NCBI GenBank assembly: GCA_034440615.1
Contig: JAOTOM010004797.1
Location: forward strand, 62,001 to 126,000
Length of the DNA stretch: 64,000 nucleotides
Source: Ashinkailepas kermadecensis
Lineage: Eukaryota > Arthropoda > Thecostraca > Neolepadidae
Direction of reading: 5' to 3'
Made by a program: the position numbers and the translations under genes. The notes beneath the pieces are model-generated. The model worked only from the letters and a program-made list of their open reading frames with translations, was not told the origin of the DNA and did no database searches. Position 1 is the first letter of the stretch. Each line of letters starts with the position of its first letter. Shown here piece after piece: positions 44,661-57,610 of the stretch.

Positions 44661-47600
44661 AAAATTTCTTCACCCATGCAAAGGACTGTATTACGTTTTC
44701 ATATTCTCAGTTTCGGCTCAGCGTCTGTGGGAGGTACAATCAACCTACCAGACGTTTGGGGAGAACACCCCTGTAAAACCCCCATTATTAGTAGCTGGCA
44801 AACAAATATCTGGGAATTCAGTAAATTCATTGTCAGCATGAAAAATCGTCTCGGTGCACGCGAACAGATTCCGAGTGTAGCGTCTGCGGCAGTCAAACGA
44901 CCCGTCCCATGACTCACGCTCCATTGAATTCCAGTTTCATCCTGAATCGGCCGACGGAACAGCGTGGCGGTCAGGCCCGGTCACGTCACGAACGAGAACC
45001 AATCAGCGGCCGGTACACGGCGCGGCCGCCGGGCGGGTCGGGACGGTCAAGGTCACCGACGCGAGCGCGGGTCCCACATATTCCCCGCACAAAAAAAAAC
45101 ATGCTGTTTGGGCAATGCAGGAGGCAAACTTCCAAATCACTGTGGCCGAAAGAAGTGAGTCCTGTTCGGCTTCCACCTACTGTCTGGCCGACGGCGCACC
45201 TTTAACGACTCTCACTTGGACCGTGTCCCCACAGAGTCACCTGCCCCCGATCTGGGAGTGCCGCCGTCGCCGCCCCCACCCCCGACACTTCAAACGCCGC
45301 CCACATCTGACTCGGGCTCTAGGCACTGGCGACAATCTGGCTGCGCGTAGAATATCCGATTTGTTATGGATTTGTACCTTATTTGAAACACTCCCTTATC
45401 TTAAGAGCATTCTGATGACTTTAAATGTCTCCGTATCACAATGCGTATGCAATGCTCGTTAAATCCTTCAAGCATGGCTGCTGGACCGCAGCTACTTAAA
45501 AGAACTCGTTTTGCATCTAATTTGTGGAACGAGTGGAGTGCATAATCTTGGTTCAGTGCTGGTGTATGCATACCTAGTATTTTGGCTGTTCCTGGTCGTG
45601 TTTCACGGAAAATCTACCTCCGGAGAATCATACATCGGAAGATCATACACTAGATGATTACATCCCAGTTCCCAAACATACGCAACGCCATTCGCACTAG
45701 CCATGGAAGATGAGACAGGGTGGTGAGAGGTGGACTGCTTATTTGAGCGTGCCGACAAGTCAGGTCACGACCATTCCCATTCCCATTCCACGACCTCCCA
45801 TGGCGCCAGGACGATGCTGCGCTCCCAATAGAGAAGAGTCGTACTGCACGCTGGCCGTCTAGGCCCAGGTTGGACAAAGATGCATCGAGTTTAAAGCCAG
45901 CTGTGTAGAAGGCGTCGCACCTGCCTCCCGACGTTGGCAACCTGAATATAGGATTAGATCAGGGTCAAGGCCACATGCAGCCATGGACTGGTGCCTTGTC
46001 ACACAGTAAGAAGCTAATATACCTGCAGGTCACGCGCATTCATCTATGAGCATCGATAATTCCGCATGAGCATCCAATTTTTTCACTACATGCCAGCTCT
46101 TGGAATCATTCACCGGAATATGAGAACGTACCGAACAACTGACGATCATCAGAATGAGAAGCTAACAAAATAACAGACCTTGGTGCATATGCATATGGCA
46201 AGTGCGATACGAGAGAACGAACGCGACGGAACGTATCACCTCACTACTCCGGACAAATCGTTGCGTTGATCTTCCGGTGCCAAGTTGCCATGGTGACAAA
46301 GTACCGCTGCATTGTATCCTCAGTCGACCGGCACGAGATTATTGGTGGCCGACGCACGTGAGGTTGGTGTCGAGCCCGCATCAACACGCATGACCTCCGG
46401 TGCCTGATGGCTCCCCCGGGTGGGCCCGGGCCCGCCGGTCCTGGTCACCTCCACTTTATGCATGACGGCGGCTGGCACGAGTATTTCCCTGGGCGGCGTA
46501 TTTGGCCGGTGGGCGGAGCGTCGTCACATACACTGTGACCTCTCGACACGGTCACTGCACGGCATTAGACAGGCCGGGTCATCAAGTCTGCTGACCGGTC
46601 TGACCCCCACCCCACCCCCACCCTCGGGTATTTCTGGACCGCTCTTGCCACCGTGTGGTCCCTTCTTTGAGCTACCAGCTGAATCGGTATTCATTATCAG
46701 TTAAGTCAGTAGTCAGTACTCCCCACTCGGTTCAACATAAGAGAGCAACATTGCACTGACACTCCTAGGGTGTCATTGCAATAATACCATGCATGGGGCA
46801 ACCTACATTTGTTCCAGGGTTCAGGGTAACCATTTACCTCTGCCCATGGAAAGACACAAAATGGTTAAGACATCGTCCACAGGGAGGGGGGGGGGCAGGT
46901 AAAGCGAAATGGTTCAGTAGCCACCTAACTGCTTCCCAGTTCATGAGCAATGCACAGCGTAATGAATAACTAAAACCGAGGTGAATGCCACAGGGAATTT
47001 GGCGAATTTCTAACCTGCTAACAGACTCACTCACATCGCTCACTCGCTCGTTTCCTAGCTTCCATGGGACGTGATGAAAATCGCATCAGCTGTCACCAGC
47101 GTTTCGAAACACACTCAAACATGTCAGCCATGCAAATCTCTGGATGTCTGTGCCGCACTAGATCGTCCCAGTCATCTGCTGCGTCTGCCATGGTGGGCGA
47201 CACCACCATCTGCGGACATACATCCTCAGCTTCCCCGCCTGGGGAGCATGTCCAGTTCGTGTGGTACACGCGGACCCGTGGACGCGGCTCTCTGAACGGA
47301 CGTGACGACTGGCTGCAGCAGTTGGCACTCACGGAGGTCACTGCACAGCTGCTCTCAGAGTCGACCGCTGCCGTACGCCGAACTTGGCGCAGTCGATTGG
47401 CCTTTGACGATGCCGATTTCCGGCCATCTCGGAGCAGGAAGCTGCACGTGCCTCTTCGTCTGGAATTTCACTAGCGAGACTTGCAGGAAATGGTTGTCTA
47501 TCGTTAGCGAACGCACCAGTCCAGCTTCGCTTTGCATCACGTGGTCCAACACGGGTGCAAAAAAATTGACTTAAGCAGCGTGGGTGGGAGGCAAGCTTGG

Positions 47601-48769
47601 CACAAAAAAGTACAGAAGTCCGGGAACATGTTGCGATTGTCAACATACCCCTTGGCGCATTTCACTCTTTGCTACAATCCAATAACATGCGCGGTGAGTT
47701 CACGTCACTGATTGGTGTGGTAGTATATTCCACAAATGTAACCCCGTCATAGGCTTAAGCACGGGAAGCCAGAGGAATATGTCTGTGGTCTAACGTACAA
47801 TTGTGTGGTTGGCTAAATGTTTACTCTTGGTCAGATCTGGTTTTAGATTAAGAACTCTTGGTGGCTTTAGATCTAAGACGTAGAGCAGAAGGACTCGGAT
47901 TATTAGCTTACACGTTGCAAGTTGCTACAATGCTGCACGTCGGCAGTGCAGCCAAGCATCTATCGTTTTCTTTAGCACAACAGCTGGCGTTGGCGACAAT
48001 TCGTTGTCACTTTGTCGACAAATTTAGTTGTCTCCAGGAATGGTTAGCTGGGAAAAATCATGCCCAGGGTCAACGTTTTGCCACGAATTTTGAATGTTGA
48101 AGGAGTGGTCGAGAGGATTTCAGGCGCTTTTTCCTGCCCGGCCATAGATATTCTACGAAATGTTCGGAATTCGACAAGGTTTCGCTCAAAAGGCACCACA
48201 TAATACTCGTTTACACAATTGGCTTATGCGACAATTTTTCAAGAATTATCCCTCTGATTTTTCGGATGCGACAAATCCCAACATTTATTAACCTCCAGGC
48301 GGAACCGAAAGTGATGCCTGCGACGAGAACATTGAAGTCCCCAATTGCATACATGTCACAAATGCGCTTGTAGCTTGCAATACAATAAAACAAGGCTTAA
48401 ATTGGACCATATGAGCATGTTCGGTGCAAGTGTAACAGCTCACTGCATAGTGCGGGGTTGTGACACATGTGTTGGTTATGTTTTCTATCAACTCGTGTTC
48501 ATAGATGCTGATTTGGTAAATAAAAAACAAACTTAGAAATGCTCGAGCTGGAACCACTGACGCCGAAAATGATAGCTCGATGCTTTTGCTGATCTTCAGT
48601 CTTCGAATCTCATTAGGATGTGTGATAGAATGCATCCTTTTCAGGCACTTGATGACCGTGTCGGCCATATCTCCCTAATAGCGACATCATCACGAAACAA
48701 AGACTTCTTGACGTTACGCCTATCCAAAGATGCTATTTTAATTAAATTACACAATGAACACCGATGACG
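44661..48769. other. Unassigned sequence of about 4.1 kb
   Basis: No recognised gene, array or element. GC-rich patches occur near 44990-45070 and 46390-46480. An open frame at 47064-47474 (plus) of 136 codons has no recognisable domain, and the opposite strand is open too. Confidence 0.35.
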
Positions 48770-48890
48770 TTTTCAGTGGTGTCATTACACTCGTTCAGCG
48801 GTGTCATTATACTCGCGTAGCGGTGTCATTACACTCGCTCAGCGGTGCCATTGTACTAGCGTAGCGGTGTGATTACACTCGCGTTGCGTA
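48770..48890. repeat. Short tandem repeat, about 22-bp unit, five copies
   Basis: GCGGTGTCATTACACTCGC repeats with substitutions. Confidence 0.85.
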
Positions 48891-49430
48891 GCATTGTAGA
48901 TTTCTTCAGTACTGGCTTCGCCGCACAAGTTATAAACCAAAAACACCTCCGTGGCTCTGTTCCGGAGATGCGGAAGGAGCGCTTAGAATCGCATATAGGT
49001 TGACCACAGAGACGCCAAATTCCTGGGGGTTATATTCTGGGACAGTGTCCATCAAGTGCAGGATCCCCCAGGTGCCTCTGAACATCGACTGAGAGTGTAA
49101 TCGAGGTCAATGACCCACAGACAGCCTGGACGGCAAGTTTCGACTGCTGACACAGTCTTTTCCGGGTACCTCTGGAGAACGTGCCTTGGCTGCACGTTCT
49201 GCCGAACAAATATACCTTCCTTATCCATGGCCACCTCCGGAGGGATGTCTTGCTGTGGCCGCCGAACAAGCGATACCTTGTCCGCGGGCCACTCAGGAAG
49301 AATGTTTCACTGCGTGAACCGAACAGGCAACGATACCCTCTTCAGGCAGGTATTTGCTCTCCAAGGCGGCAGGCAAGTATTATCTCTACAAGCCATTACC
49401 CTCTACAGGCAGGTATTTCCTCTCCTGTTC
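48891..49430. other. Unassigned sequence, possibly decayed repeat
   Basis: Loose GAACGTGCC/CCGAACAAGCGATACC-type units between 49140 and 49420 look like strongly diverged relatives of the array at 49431. Confidence 0.35.
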
Positions 49431-49700
49431 GTAGAGCCGACGATATCTTCTCCGCGGACCCTAAGGGGGCGTATTTTGACTGTATTCGTAGAGCCGACGT
49501 AACCTTCTCCGCGAACCCTAAGGGGGGTGGGGGATATTTTGATTGCATTCGTAGAGCCGACGTAACCTTATCCACGGACCCCAAGGAGCGTATTTTGATC
49601 GTGTTCGTAGAGCCGACGATATCTTATCGGCGAACCTAAGGGGGCGTATTTTGACTGTGTTTGTAGAGCCGACGATACCTTCGGCAGGCACGACCAGAGG
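49431..49700. repeat. 57-bp minisatellite, five copies
   Basis: GTAGAGCCGACG starts at 49431, 49488, 49551, 49607 and 49663, spacings 57, 63, 56 and 56. Not related in sequence to the 57-bp array at 7335-7718. Confidence 0.88.
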
Positions 49701-51502
49701 CGTGTTTGGACAGTGTGCAGCTCGGGGACGATACCTTCCCCGGACGCGCCGCCCTGTGTATAGCCGAATGATAAACAAGCTGCCGTGCACGCACGATTGG
49801 AGCGGCGTATGTTTGCCAAGCGAGCGGCTCGGGACGGAGCGTCGGGTTTGGAGTAGCTGATCTGCTAGCTCTGTGGAGGGTTCTCACCGGTATCCGACTA
49901 CGCTCCGTTGTTGTCCCTTAAAAACATTGCTAAGGACCGCATAGCAAGCGACAAAGTGTTCTTATCATGTGTCACTATCGTATAAGCCCAGGCGTGGGTG
50001 TCCTTTTGTATCAAATTGGTGTGGATGACTCCACACCACTTCAAAAAGATGGTGTTGAATTCCAGACCACGTTTGTTGCGCCCTTGCGACCAGTGTTTTT
50101 AGCGTGCCTTCGCGAAGACCCAACAGTGCTACTGGCGTTCCTGGAGCAACTTATTCTTGTGCATATCCCTGGTTCCAATGCTACTCCTGTACTGACAATG
50201 GACATATGGTAATTGTCCGACCTACGCCAGACGAGGATCCAAAGGGGAAGGGTGAGGTCACGGGATCATTCCCCGTTCGGCGGCCGGAGGCGCCACAAGC
50301 TCAGGACAGCTCGGGGGTCAAACTGCTTTGAGGCGGAGATGGGCGGTCTGGAGACCAAATGGCCGCCGACCGCAATAGTGCTATCCTTTTGTGTTCTGAG
50401 ATCGGTAGCGTGGTCCATGGGAAGGTCGGAGGGGTCTCCTGAAACCCACAGACGTGCCTTTTGAGCAGTCAGGTGGACACTGAGACTGACAGAGGGGCCG
50501 CTGAGACAGACAGAGGGGCACTGGAATGGGCAGATTGGCTCCTGAATGGTCAGAGTGACCCATGGCACCGATGTCGGGGCCCTGGGAGGTTCCCTAACAA
50601 TAAGGAGAATTGCTCTTGACTAATTCTTAAAATTCGTACATTGGTGTGCTTCTGATCTCACTGATTCGTTCAAAGCCCATCACTTGAATAATCCTACATT
50701 ACCGAATTGTCCAGCTGCGTTTGCCACGGCGGTCTGATGGACGGAATTGCCTTCGTCACAAAACAAGTCTTTAACGGTAACTCAGAGCTCATTGCCCATA
50801 TTTCTGTGATTAAATTATCTTTGAGGAAGCTGTATTAAAGCATATTTTGTGGATCCCTGTAACCCCATCACAGTTGTCTGTACCATAGCACCAGCTCGAC
50901 ACCCGCCAAGGAATGGTCAGTACCACTACAGGTGTCTGTACCACAGTACCAGCTCGACACCGGTCAGGGAATGGCTCCATGGGTCTTCCGCGAGCGAATC
51001 TAGGGAAGGAACATATTAGCCATGAGCAAGAGCAAGCTTGACATAAGCAAGCTTTTTACTGAAATCGTTGCAAAATGTACCGAGCAAAAATGATTGTAAG
51101 ATTATTTTCACGTTGAGATCGATGAAAACCCGATGATTCGGTGCGTAGCATTGTGGAAGCTTGTATTATTGTTATTCATCCAGTATTTTGAATCCGTTCG
51201 TTTCGCTATCACGGAAAAACACACTACTGTTTTTAGGAGAATGACACCCATGGGGCATGTGTACCTCCTATCAGGTTATAGTCACATCATTGCATGACGC
51301 CTGACACACACGCGCCTCTCAGTGTATTCGGAAGACTTCGGCCCAAAAACTGGCGAATTATGGTGTCGTGTCAGTAAGACCAACGCTTAGAGGTCCTGCG
51401 CTTGGTGTAAGCATGTCAGTTGCGAGCTGGATTTTGGTATTTCGGTCACCTGGGGGAAGTGAGGAAGAATTTGCGCGTCAGAGTGCGACCATACTGCGTC
51501 GA
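49701..51502. other. Unassigned sequence
   Basis: A 60-bp duplication containing TGTCTGTACCA and CAGCTCGACACC occurs near 50875 and 50935. Otherwise nothing recognised. Confidence 0.35.
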
Positions 51503-51695
51503 TACATCTGTCGGCACCTGATACACCTGTCGGCAGCTGATACACATGTCGGCAGCTGATACACCTGTCGGCAACTGATACACCTGTCGGCAGCTGATGC
51601 ACCTGTCGACAGCTGATACACCTGTCGGCAGCTGATACACCTGTCGGCAGCTGACGCACCTGTCGGCAGCTGATACACCTGTCGGCAGTTGCTCT
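51503..51695. repeat. 19-bp minisatellite, ten copies
   Basis: CACCTGTCGGCAGCTGATA repeats every 19 bp (51508, 51527 and on). Confidence 0.95.
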
Positions 51696-52904
51696 GCTTA
51701 CGTCGATTAGAGACCATATGAGTTTCTGCATGCCACTCAGCGAATACCGGAGCGTGCCGCTGCACCACAGCTTGTTTGTGCCGCGTTCCGGCGCCTCGAC
51801 CACCACGGCAATACCCGACAGCACACCCACGGGCCGCATGCCACGCCGGCACCAGCTCTATTCATGACTGGACATCATTAGTGCGAGCTGATCTTTGTGT
51901 TGGCGGCATAAGTGCGCCAGATATGAGCCCCCGGGGAGGGCAGCCGCCGTCATCAGCGATGTATGCTGGCGCTGTCGGCGCGCGCGTGCGGCCGCGCCGC
52001 CTGAGGCGTGGCCGGCGACGGCCGCCGCAGGGCGTCACGTGACGCCGACTGGCACCACAAATGGCTCCTTGACCGCTGACGGCCGTCCACTGCCCATTCG
52101 CCGGCCTCCTTTGAGCCTGGCGGTAGAGGAATGCACTGCCCGCGTCTACCAGAGCTGTGAGGGAAATCAAGGCTTTGTTGGCAAAATAGCTGATAACAAG
52201 ATGTTCGTGAGATCCTGAAGTCACATAGCAAGAAAAATAGACGTACTTAGAAATAGGGAGACATGCGCTTTCCATTTCGATGTGGCTTGGAAGTGTATTG
52301 GAGCCGCGCTTTGTTCCGTCCAGCACTGCCCTTTGCCCTTGAGACGGAAAGTGCACGGTTGTCACATCAGAATTCCTGATCAATGAAAATAACGTGAATT
52401 CATCCCATATTTCGCAACGGATGTTCACATGACGTTTCTGAATGATGCAAATCCAACTGAGTTGCAAGAAGATCCAAATTGAATCGATCTAAGTTAATGT
52501 AGCACTAAGCCAAGGACCAAGTTCAGGTGAAATTTTGCATTATTTGCTTTATTTTCCGAGATGAAGGAATCACACAGAAGAAAATATATACAAAAGACGC
52601 AAATTGGTCCATGACTGTGAAAATGGCGATTGATTGTCGTGCTTATCGCGAACAAACAAAAAACGTTTTGAATTAGCTGACTGTTGCACAATGCCTATCG
52701 GATAAGCCACCGCTAAAATATTTCGTTTGGTAACTGGATTTTTGCCGCACATCGAGGCATAAATACATTTGTCAAAGTAAGGCAGTTTTCAGTGGAAAAG
52801 GTTGGTGGAATAAATTCAGGGCACCCGGGAAGCAAATTGCATATCTTTACCCTCGCCCTGCACGACGTTTCGATGTCTTCACCAGTACATGGGACTGAAC
52901 CTCG
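51696..52904. other. Unassigned sequence, GC-rich near 51900-52120
   Basis: Nothing recognised. GC-rich and CpG-rich around 51920-52050. Confidence 0.35.
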
Positions 52905-53010
52905 TCTCCATCTCCGTCTCCGTCTCCGTCTCCGTCTCCGTCTCCGTCTCCGTCTCCGTCTTCGTCTCCGTCTCCGTCTCCGTCCCCATCCCCATCCCCG
53001 TCCTCATTCC
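52905..53010. repeat. (CGTCTC)n hexanucleotide array
   Basis: About 14 CGTCTC units followed by CCCATC/CCCGTC variants. Confidence 0.93.
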
Positions 53011-54099
53011 CCTTCCCCGTTCACCGAGTTACGGCTAACGACGCAGATGTCAATTGTGTACCAGATAAGACAAATGTCACAGATCGAACTTCTTTAGGTT
53101 CTGCAGGTCTCAGTGCCAGGTCCAGGTCAATGCCAGTGATCCAAGACCGACCAAGGGCAGGTTTCTCAAATGATGCTGCCGTGCCCTTGGCTATAGCCCT
53201 TGTGTCATGGCGCCCATTCCACCGACTACGATATAACACTTACTCTACCTTAGCACGAGTAGCTTCGTATTTTGGGGCGAATCTACATTCACAGGCATAG
53301 CTGCAATTCGCGTAGTCACGTACATATTATACGATGGCTGAACAGCACAAATGACAGAGAAAATGGGCCTTCAATTCACGAGCAGTGTAATTAGCGTCCT
53401 TGTTTAGACTGCGGCATCGTGGTGTTTTGTGATGAAGCAATCTAGGCAACTGGTAACCGGCCCCGACTTGTTAATTGTCTTACCGAACAGAATCATTCTG
53501 TTTGGAAACATACAAAAAGAAGGATGTGTTGAAGAAAAGAAGAAAGAAGAACGAAAATCTCCTTGAATGGAAAAAAACATAGATTTTGCCCATTGCTGGC
53601 AATACAACGCTAATAACATGAAAAATATTACGTTTTTTTCATTTTCTTGCAGGGCTTTTTAACGATGGACAAATGTTCTATGGAAAAAATGCTCATTCCA
53701 GCCATCAATTCAATTCGTGAATAATCTCTCCTTCATACAATGTGTACAGAATTGGAGAGCATCACAGAAAACGCATCCTTTCGTAAAACTCGGCATTCTG
53801 TGGGGCAGGGTCTTTTGAACCCCCCCTCGGATCCACTCCTGGATAGCAAGGAAGCAGGTGAGTATCAAATCAGAGTATCGACAGTGATGTGGCTTGGTTG
53901 TCCTAGACATTTCATGGATAGCACATTGCTGCGAAAGATATTCGTGCTGCATGTGAAGTTAGTTACATGTAGTAAGTGCCATGACAAAGCAAAATACCAA
54001 CGGAAAGTGCAGAGGTCTGAACCAATCGCTCTTTCATTGATGATGTTCTAAAGGAGCTAAGTAGGAAGTCATAGCGCAAGGAGGAAGCAGACCGTTGTA
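53011..54099. other. Unassigned sequence with strong splice-like sites
   Basis: TTTTTTTCATTTTCTTGCAG|G ending at 53651 is an excellent 3' splice site, and GGAAGCAG|GTGAGTATC at 53858 an excellent donor. The frame ending at that donor (from 53740) reads LESITENASF and GQGLLNPPSDPLLDSKEA, which looks protein-like. All frames between the acceptor and 53740 contain stops, so the two sites do not bound one simple coding exon. Confidence 0.3.
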
Positions 54100-54935
54100 T
54101 TAACCCGCCCCGTCTCAGGCGGGTTTACACCCGTAAACACGTAAACCCCACCCGTAAATTTTACTCCCTCTCCCCCTAAGGTTTTCCGAGGATAGAAAAA
54201 AAAACGGCCAGGCAAGTACGCAGAAATTTGGCATACCTTTTCCCACATCAATTTCGCATTTTGCATGAAAATGTTGAGGTAAGGTTATCTATGGTCAACG
54301 AGATATGCAAGGTCAAGTGAGATCACCTCCAAAAAAGTTCAACCAGTCGTCATGCGTTAACGGAAAAATATATATTCGAATGAAATATTCAGCGTTTGCT
54401 TGTCTTTAGGGACGCAACAAAACGCACCTGAGCAATTCGTGAATTTTTCGTCTTTGATGACGTGTTAGTTTTGCATATTTGCCCATTGGGGCTAAAATCG
54501 GAGAATCTGCCTAAAGTAAGCATTTTTTATGAGGGAAAGTTGACTTAAAGCAACGTGTTGCGTTCCGCTCTACTCATTAGAAAAATCAAAACTAAAGAAA
54601 AGTGAGAACTCAAAATTTCGCAAACTTCAAGACGTTAAAATGTTGATTTTTGGATGGGTAAAAATTGTAGGTCCATGGTCGATTTAGCCTTCTTTGTCTG
54701 ATTTCAAATAATTTTTGTTTTTAAAATATCCCCAAAATGAACTCCCCAGAGCCCAAAACTGTCTGTCGAGATCACATGGACCCCTAGTGAGGTCACTTTT
54801 GGGGGTAACATTTTGGGGGTGGTTTCTGGTCCTACTCGTCGAGCGGTTTCCGATGACACCACTTTCGTTGTCGTGCAACGCTTGATTTGGGGATTAGATG
54901 GGGTGTAAAAGAACCCCCACCCCCGAGTGGGTTAA
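54100..54935 (-). mobile_element. TTAA-flanked non-autonomous element, piggyBac-like, copy B
   Basis: Bounded by TTAA at 54100-54103 and 54932-54935, with CCC/GGG ends. It aligns in reverse complement with the 1008-2207 element over most of its 828-bp interior, without the hairpin found there. No transposase. Confidence 0.75.
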
Positions 54936-55190
54936 GAGCGAAGGTGAGATAACAATCAGATGCGGAACCCATATTCCAAGCACTCGACGAATGCCACAAA
55001 CGCCATGACGTGGCAACGCCGCTCAAATTCGTACTGGCTCACCTCTAAAATATCCATGCAATCTAATCAGGCTCGCTACAAATCAAGGCAGCTTTCCGCC
55101 AGCGCGAGCGTGGTGGCCGAGAGCTCCGAACGGCCCTGTCGCTGATCTGCACGACACAACGACCTCACCGTCGCGTCGGTCCCCCGGGGT
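54936..55190. other. Unassigned sequence
   Basis: Nothing recognised. Confidence 0.35.
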
Positions 55191-55830
55191 ATCGCACGCG
55201 CCGCCATGGAGACCTAATTGAGCCGGGGTGACTGGCATCACGGCCGACACCGGACTGGAGGTCCTGACCTGTCATGGCGATGACGGAACCCCCCCCCCCC
55301 GACCCGGCCCGGCGCGAGACGTCACGCGCCGAATCGGGTGACGTCAGCGCCCGTGGCGCGTCGGAGCGAAATTTATAATGCGATTTATTGTGTCTGGCCG
55401 ACAAGACCGATCCGGGGCGCGCCGCCGCCAGCAGCTCGCGCCGTCGGAGCGCGCCAACGGCGGCCGTCACGGCGCCGCTCGCCTCGGGAAGCGCCTGCCG
55501 CGCCAATGTTCCGGTCGAGCCGGCGGCGTGCGCGTGGCCCGGCCGCGATGGCCCGGGAGGCGGCGGCGCCGTGGTCATCGGCCGGAACTCGCCCGTTCTG
55601 CCACCAAATACGTCAACATACGTCAAAGCCGTCGCGGCTGGCATCTGAGCGGGCATCTAGTGGGCCATTTATAAAATCCGGGGATATAAACTTGTCTGAA
55701 AATTGCCTCGTCTCGGCAGATGGACGTTGCCGAGGAGCGTTAGAGGGCGCAGCACTGGGCGCTGCGCTGCCATCGTGTTCGCCGGCACTTCCGGACGTCG
55801 CGCGGCTCAAGCCATAGCCGGCGAACATAC
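55191..55830. other. GC/CpG-rich block
   Basis: Both strands are open in several frames owing to base composition. AATTTATAATGCG (55369) and CCATTTATAAAATC (55665) are the only TATA-like sites. No gene recognised. Confidence 0.35.
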
Positions 55831-55951
55831 CGGATAATTGTTTCTTAGATTGTGTCTGGGGGAAGTGTGACTGGTTGAAGTGTGCTTAAGTACTTGATGT
55901 GTGTCGACTGTCGAGTGTCTGCAGATGAATTTTCCCCGCAGTGTGTATGTA
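55831..55951 (+). repeat. Left part of the tandem repeat split by the 5.4-kb element
   Basis: GTGTCTGGGGGAAGTGTGAC and GAATTTTCCCCGCAGTGTGT are diverged relatives of the 132-bp unit that resumes at 61348. It ends with the target octamer TGTATGTA (55944-55951). Confidence 0.65.
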
Positions 55952-56039
55952 CAGGGGCGTCGCCACCGGGGGGGGCAGCGGGAGCAGTCGCCCCCCTGCC
56001 GTGAGACTAGGGGGCGCCACCCCCACCCCTACCCCACCC

Positions 56040-57610
56040 ACTGAAATTTGAGGAGGCCCCTATCTAATCAGGTCCCTATAAAAGACGTAGGACATAGGTT
56101 GGGAGGAGGCCCCCAGGACGAAAAGGATGCAACCGAGACGGGCAGGAAGCCACACAGGTTAGACAAGAAGGCTTCCGATGGATGGCATGATATTCTTGAT
56201 TTGGAAAACGAGGCCCCCAAGATGGAAGAGGAGGCCCCTACAATAGAAAATAAGGACACATGATAGGAGATATTTCTCCGGACGCAAGAGGGAGCCCCAA
56301 GATGGGTAAGAAGGTCTCCGCAGGAATGAGAGAAGGTCACTGAGACCAGCCAGATGAGGCCCATATCTTGGAAGAGGAGAACCCTAGGAGAGAATATTTG
56401 GGACTATGACGCAAAAGCACCCTGCTAAGAGCATAATGAGGCTCCAAACACAGGTGAGGAGGCCCCCAAGATGTGAGAGGAGGCCCCTAATTCGAAAAAG
56501 GAGTCACCTAGGAGAGGATAGGAGGCTCCAGAAATAAAGAGAGTGCAAACATTGGATCGGAGGCCCCCAGGATTGCAAAGGAGGTCCCCAGGATTGCAAA
56601 GGAGGTCCCAGGATTGCTAAGGAGGCCCAAATACGGGAAGGGATGCACCAGAAAATGAGAGGAGTCCCTAAGACGGAAGAGAAAGCCAGTGGATATGAGA
56701 TGAGGTTTCGGAGACGCAAAGGCAGGTCCCAAAACGGGTAAGGTTCTACCAAGATAGAAAAAGATGGTCCAGAAACGTGGCAGGAGGCACCTAATTCGGA
56801 AGAGGACGACACAAGATTGGAAATAAGACCCATGATGAATTAGGAGCCCTCAGAAATAGGAGAGAAAGGCCATTAGATAAGAGAGATGGCTCCCAGGTGA
56901 GAAAAAAAAGAAGGCCCCAAGACGGGTAAGAAGGTCTCCAGGAAATGACAAGGCAGCTGAGGTAGGAAAGGTTGCTTGTAATTTGGCAGCGGAGGAACCC
57001 GGAAGAGAAGAGGAGTCCACCAGGAGATAAGAGACCACCCTTAAAATGGGAAAATATCGAATCAAAACGCAGAGTAGGAGGCCCCAGACGTAAGAGGTGG
57101 CCCCTAATTTGAAAAAGAATGCTTCTAGAAGAGGAAAGGAAGCCCCTGCCGGACTCGAGAGGATTCCCTCAAGACGGAGTAGGAGATCTCCACGGCCGAA
57201 TGAGGCCCCGAAGACCAGAAGGAGTTCCCAGGAAATGAGAGGAAGCCCTTAAGACGGGAGTGGTAGCAGGTATGGAAGGAGGTGAGGTTTCCAAAATTGA
57301 AATACCCTCAAGACGGGTAAGGCTTTGCCAGGACAAAGGAGGAGACCCACGAGGCGTGGCAGGAGGCCCCTAATTTGGCAGAGAGTGCCTCTGGAACATG
57401 AGAGGAAGCATCATGCCACGTTAAAGGGGCCCCAGGATGTAAGAGGAGGCCCTCCAAGACGGGAGAGGAGGACCATTGAATATGGAGGAGGGTAGGACAC
57501 ACGAGGAGACTTCCAAAGCCAGTAAAGAGGCTCCAGGATATGAGACGAGATCCCGAAGACGCGAGAGGAGGCCTATAATTTGTAAGAAGAAGCCTCTAAG
57601 AAATAGTAGG
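56040..57610. repeat. Decayed ~21-bp repeat, purine-rich subtype
   Basis: Loose units of 20-22 bp with the theme AGGAGGCCCCAAGACGGGAA run for about 1.5 kb, for instance AGGTCCCCAGGATTGCAAAGG repeated in near-identical form at 56580-56640. Confidence 0.75.

Noticed and set aside
47064..47474. 136-codon frame as a gene
   Set aside because: No domain, antisense frames of similar length, no splice or promoter context.
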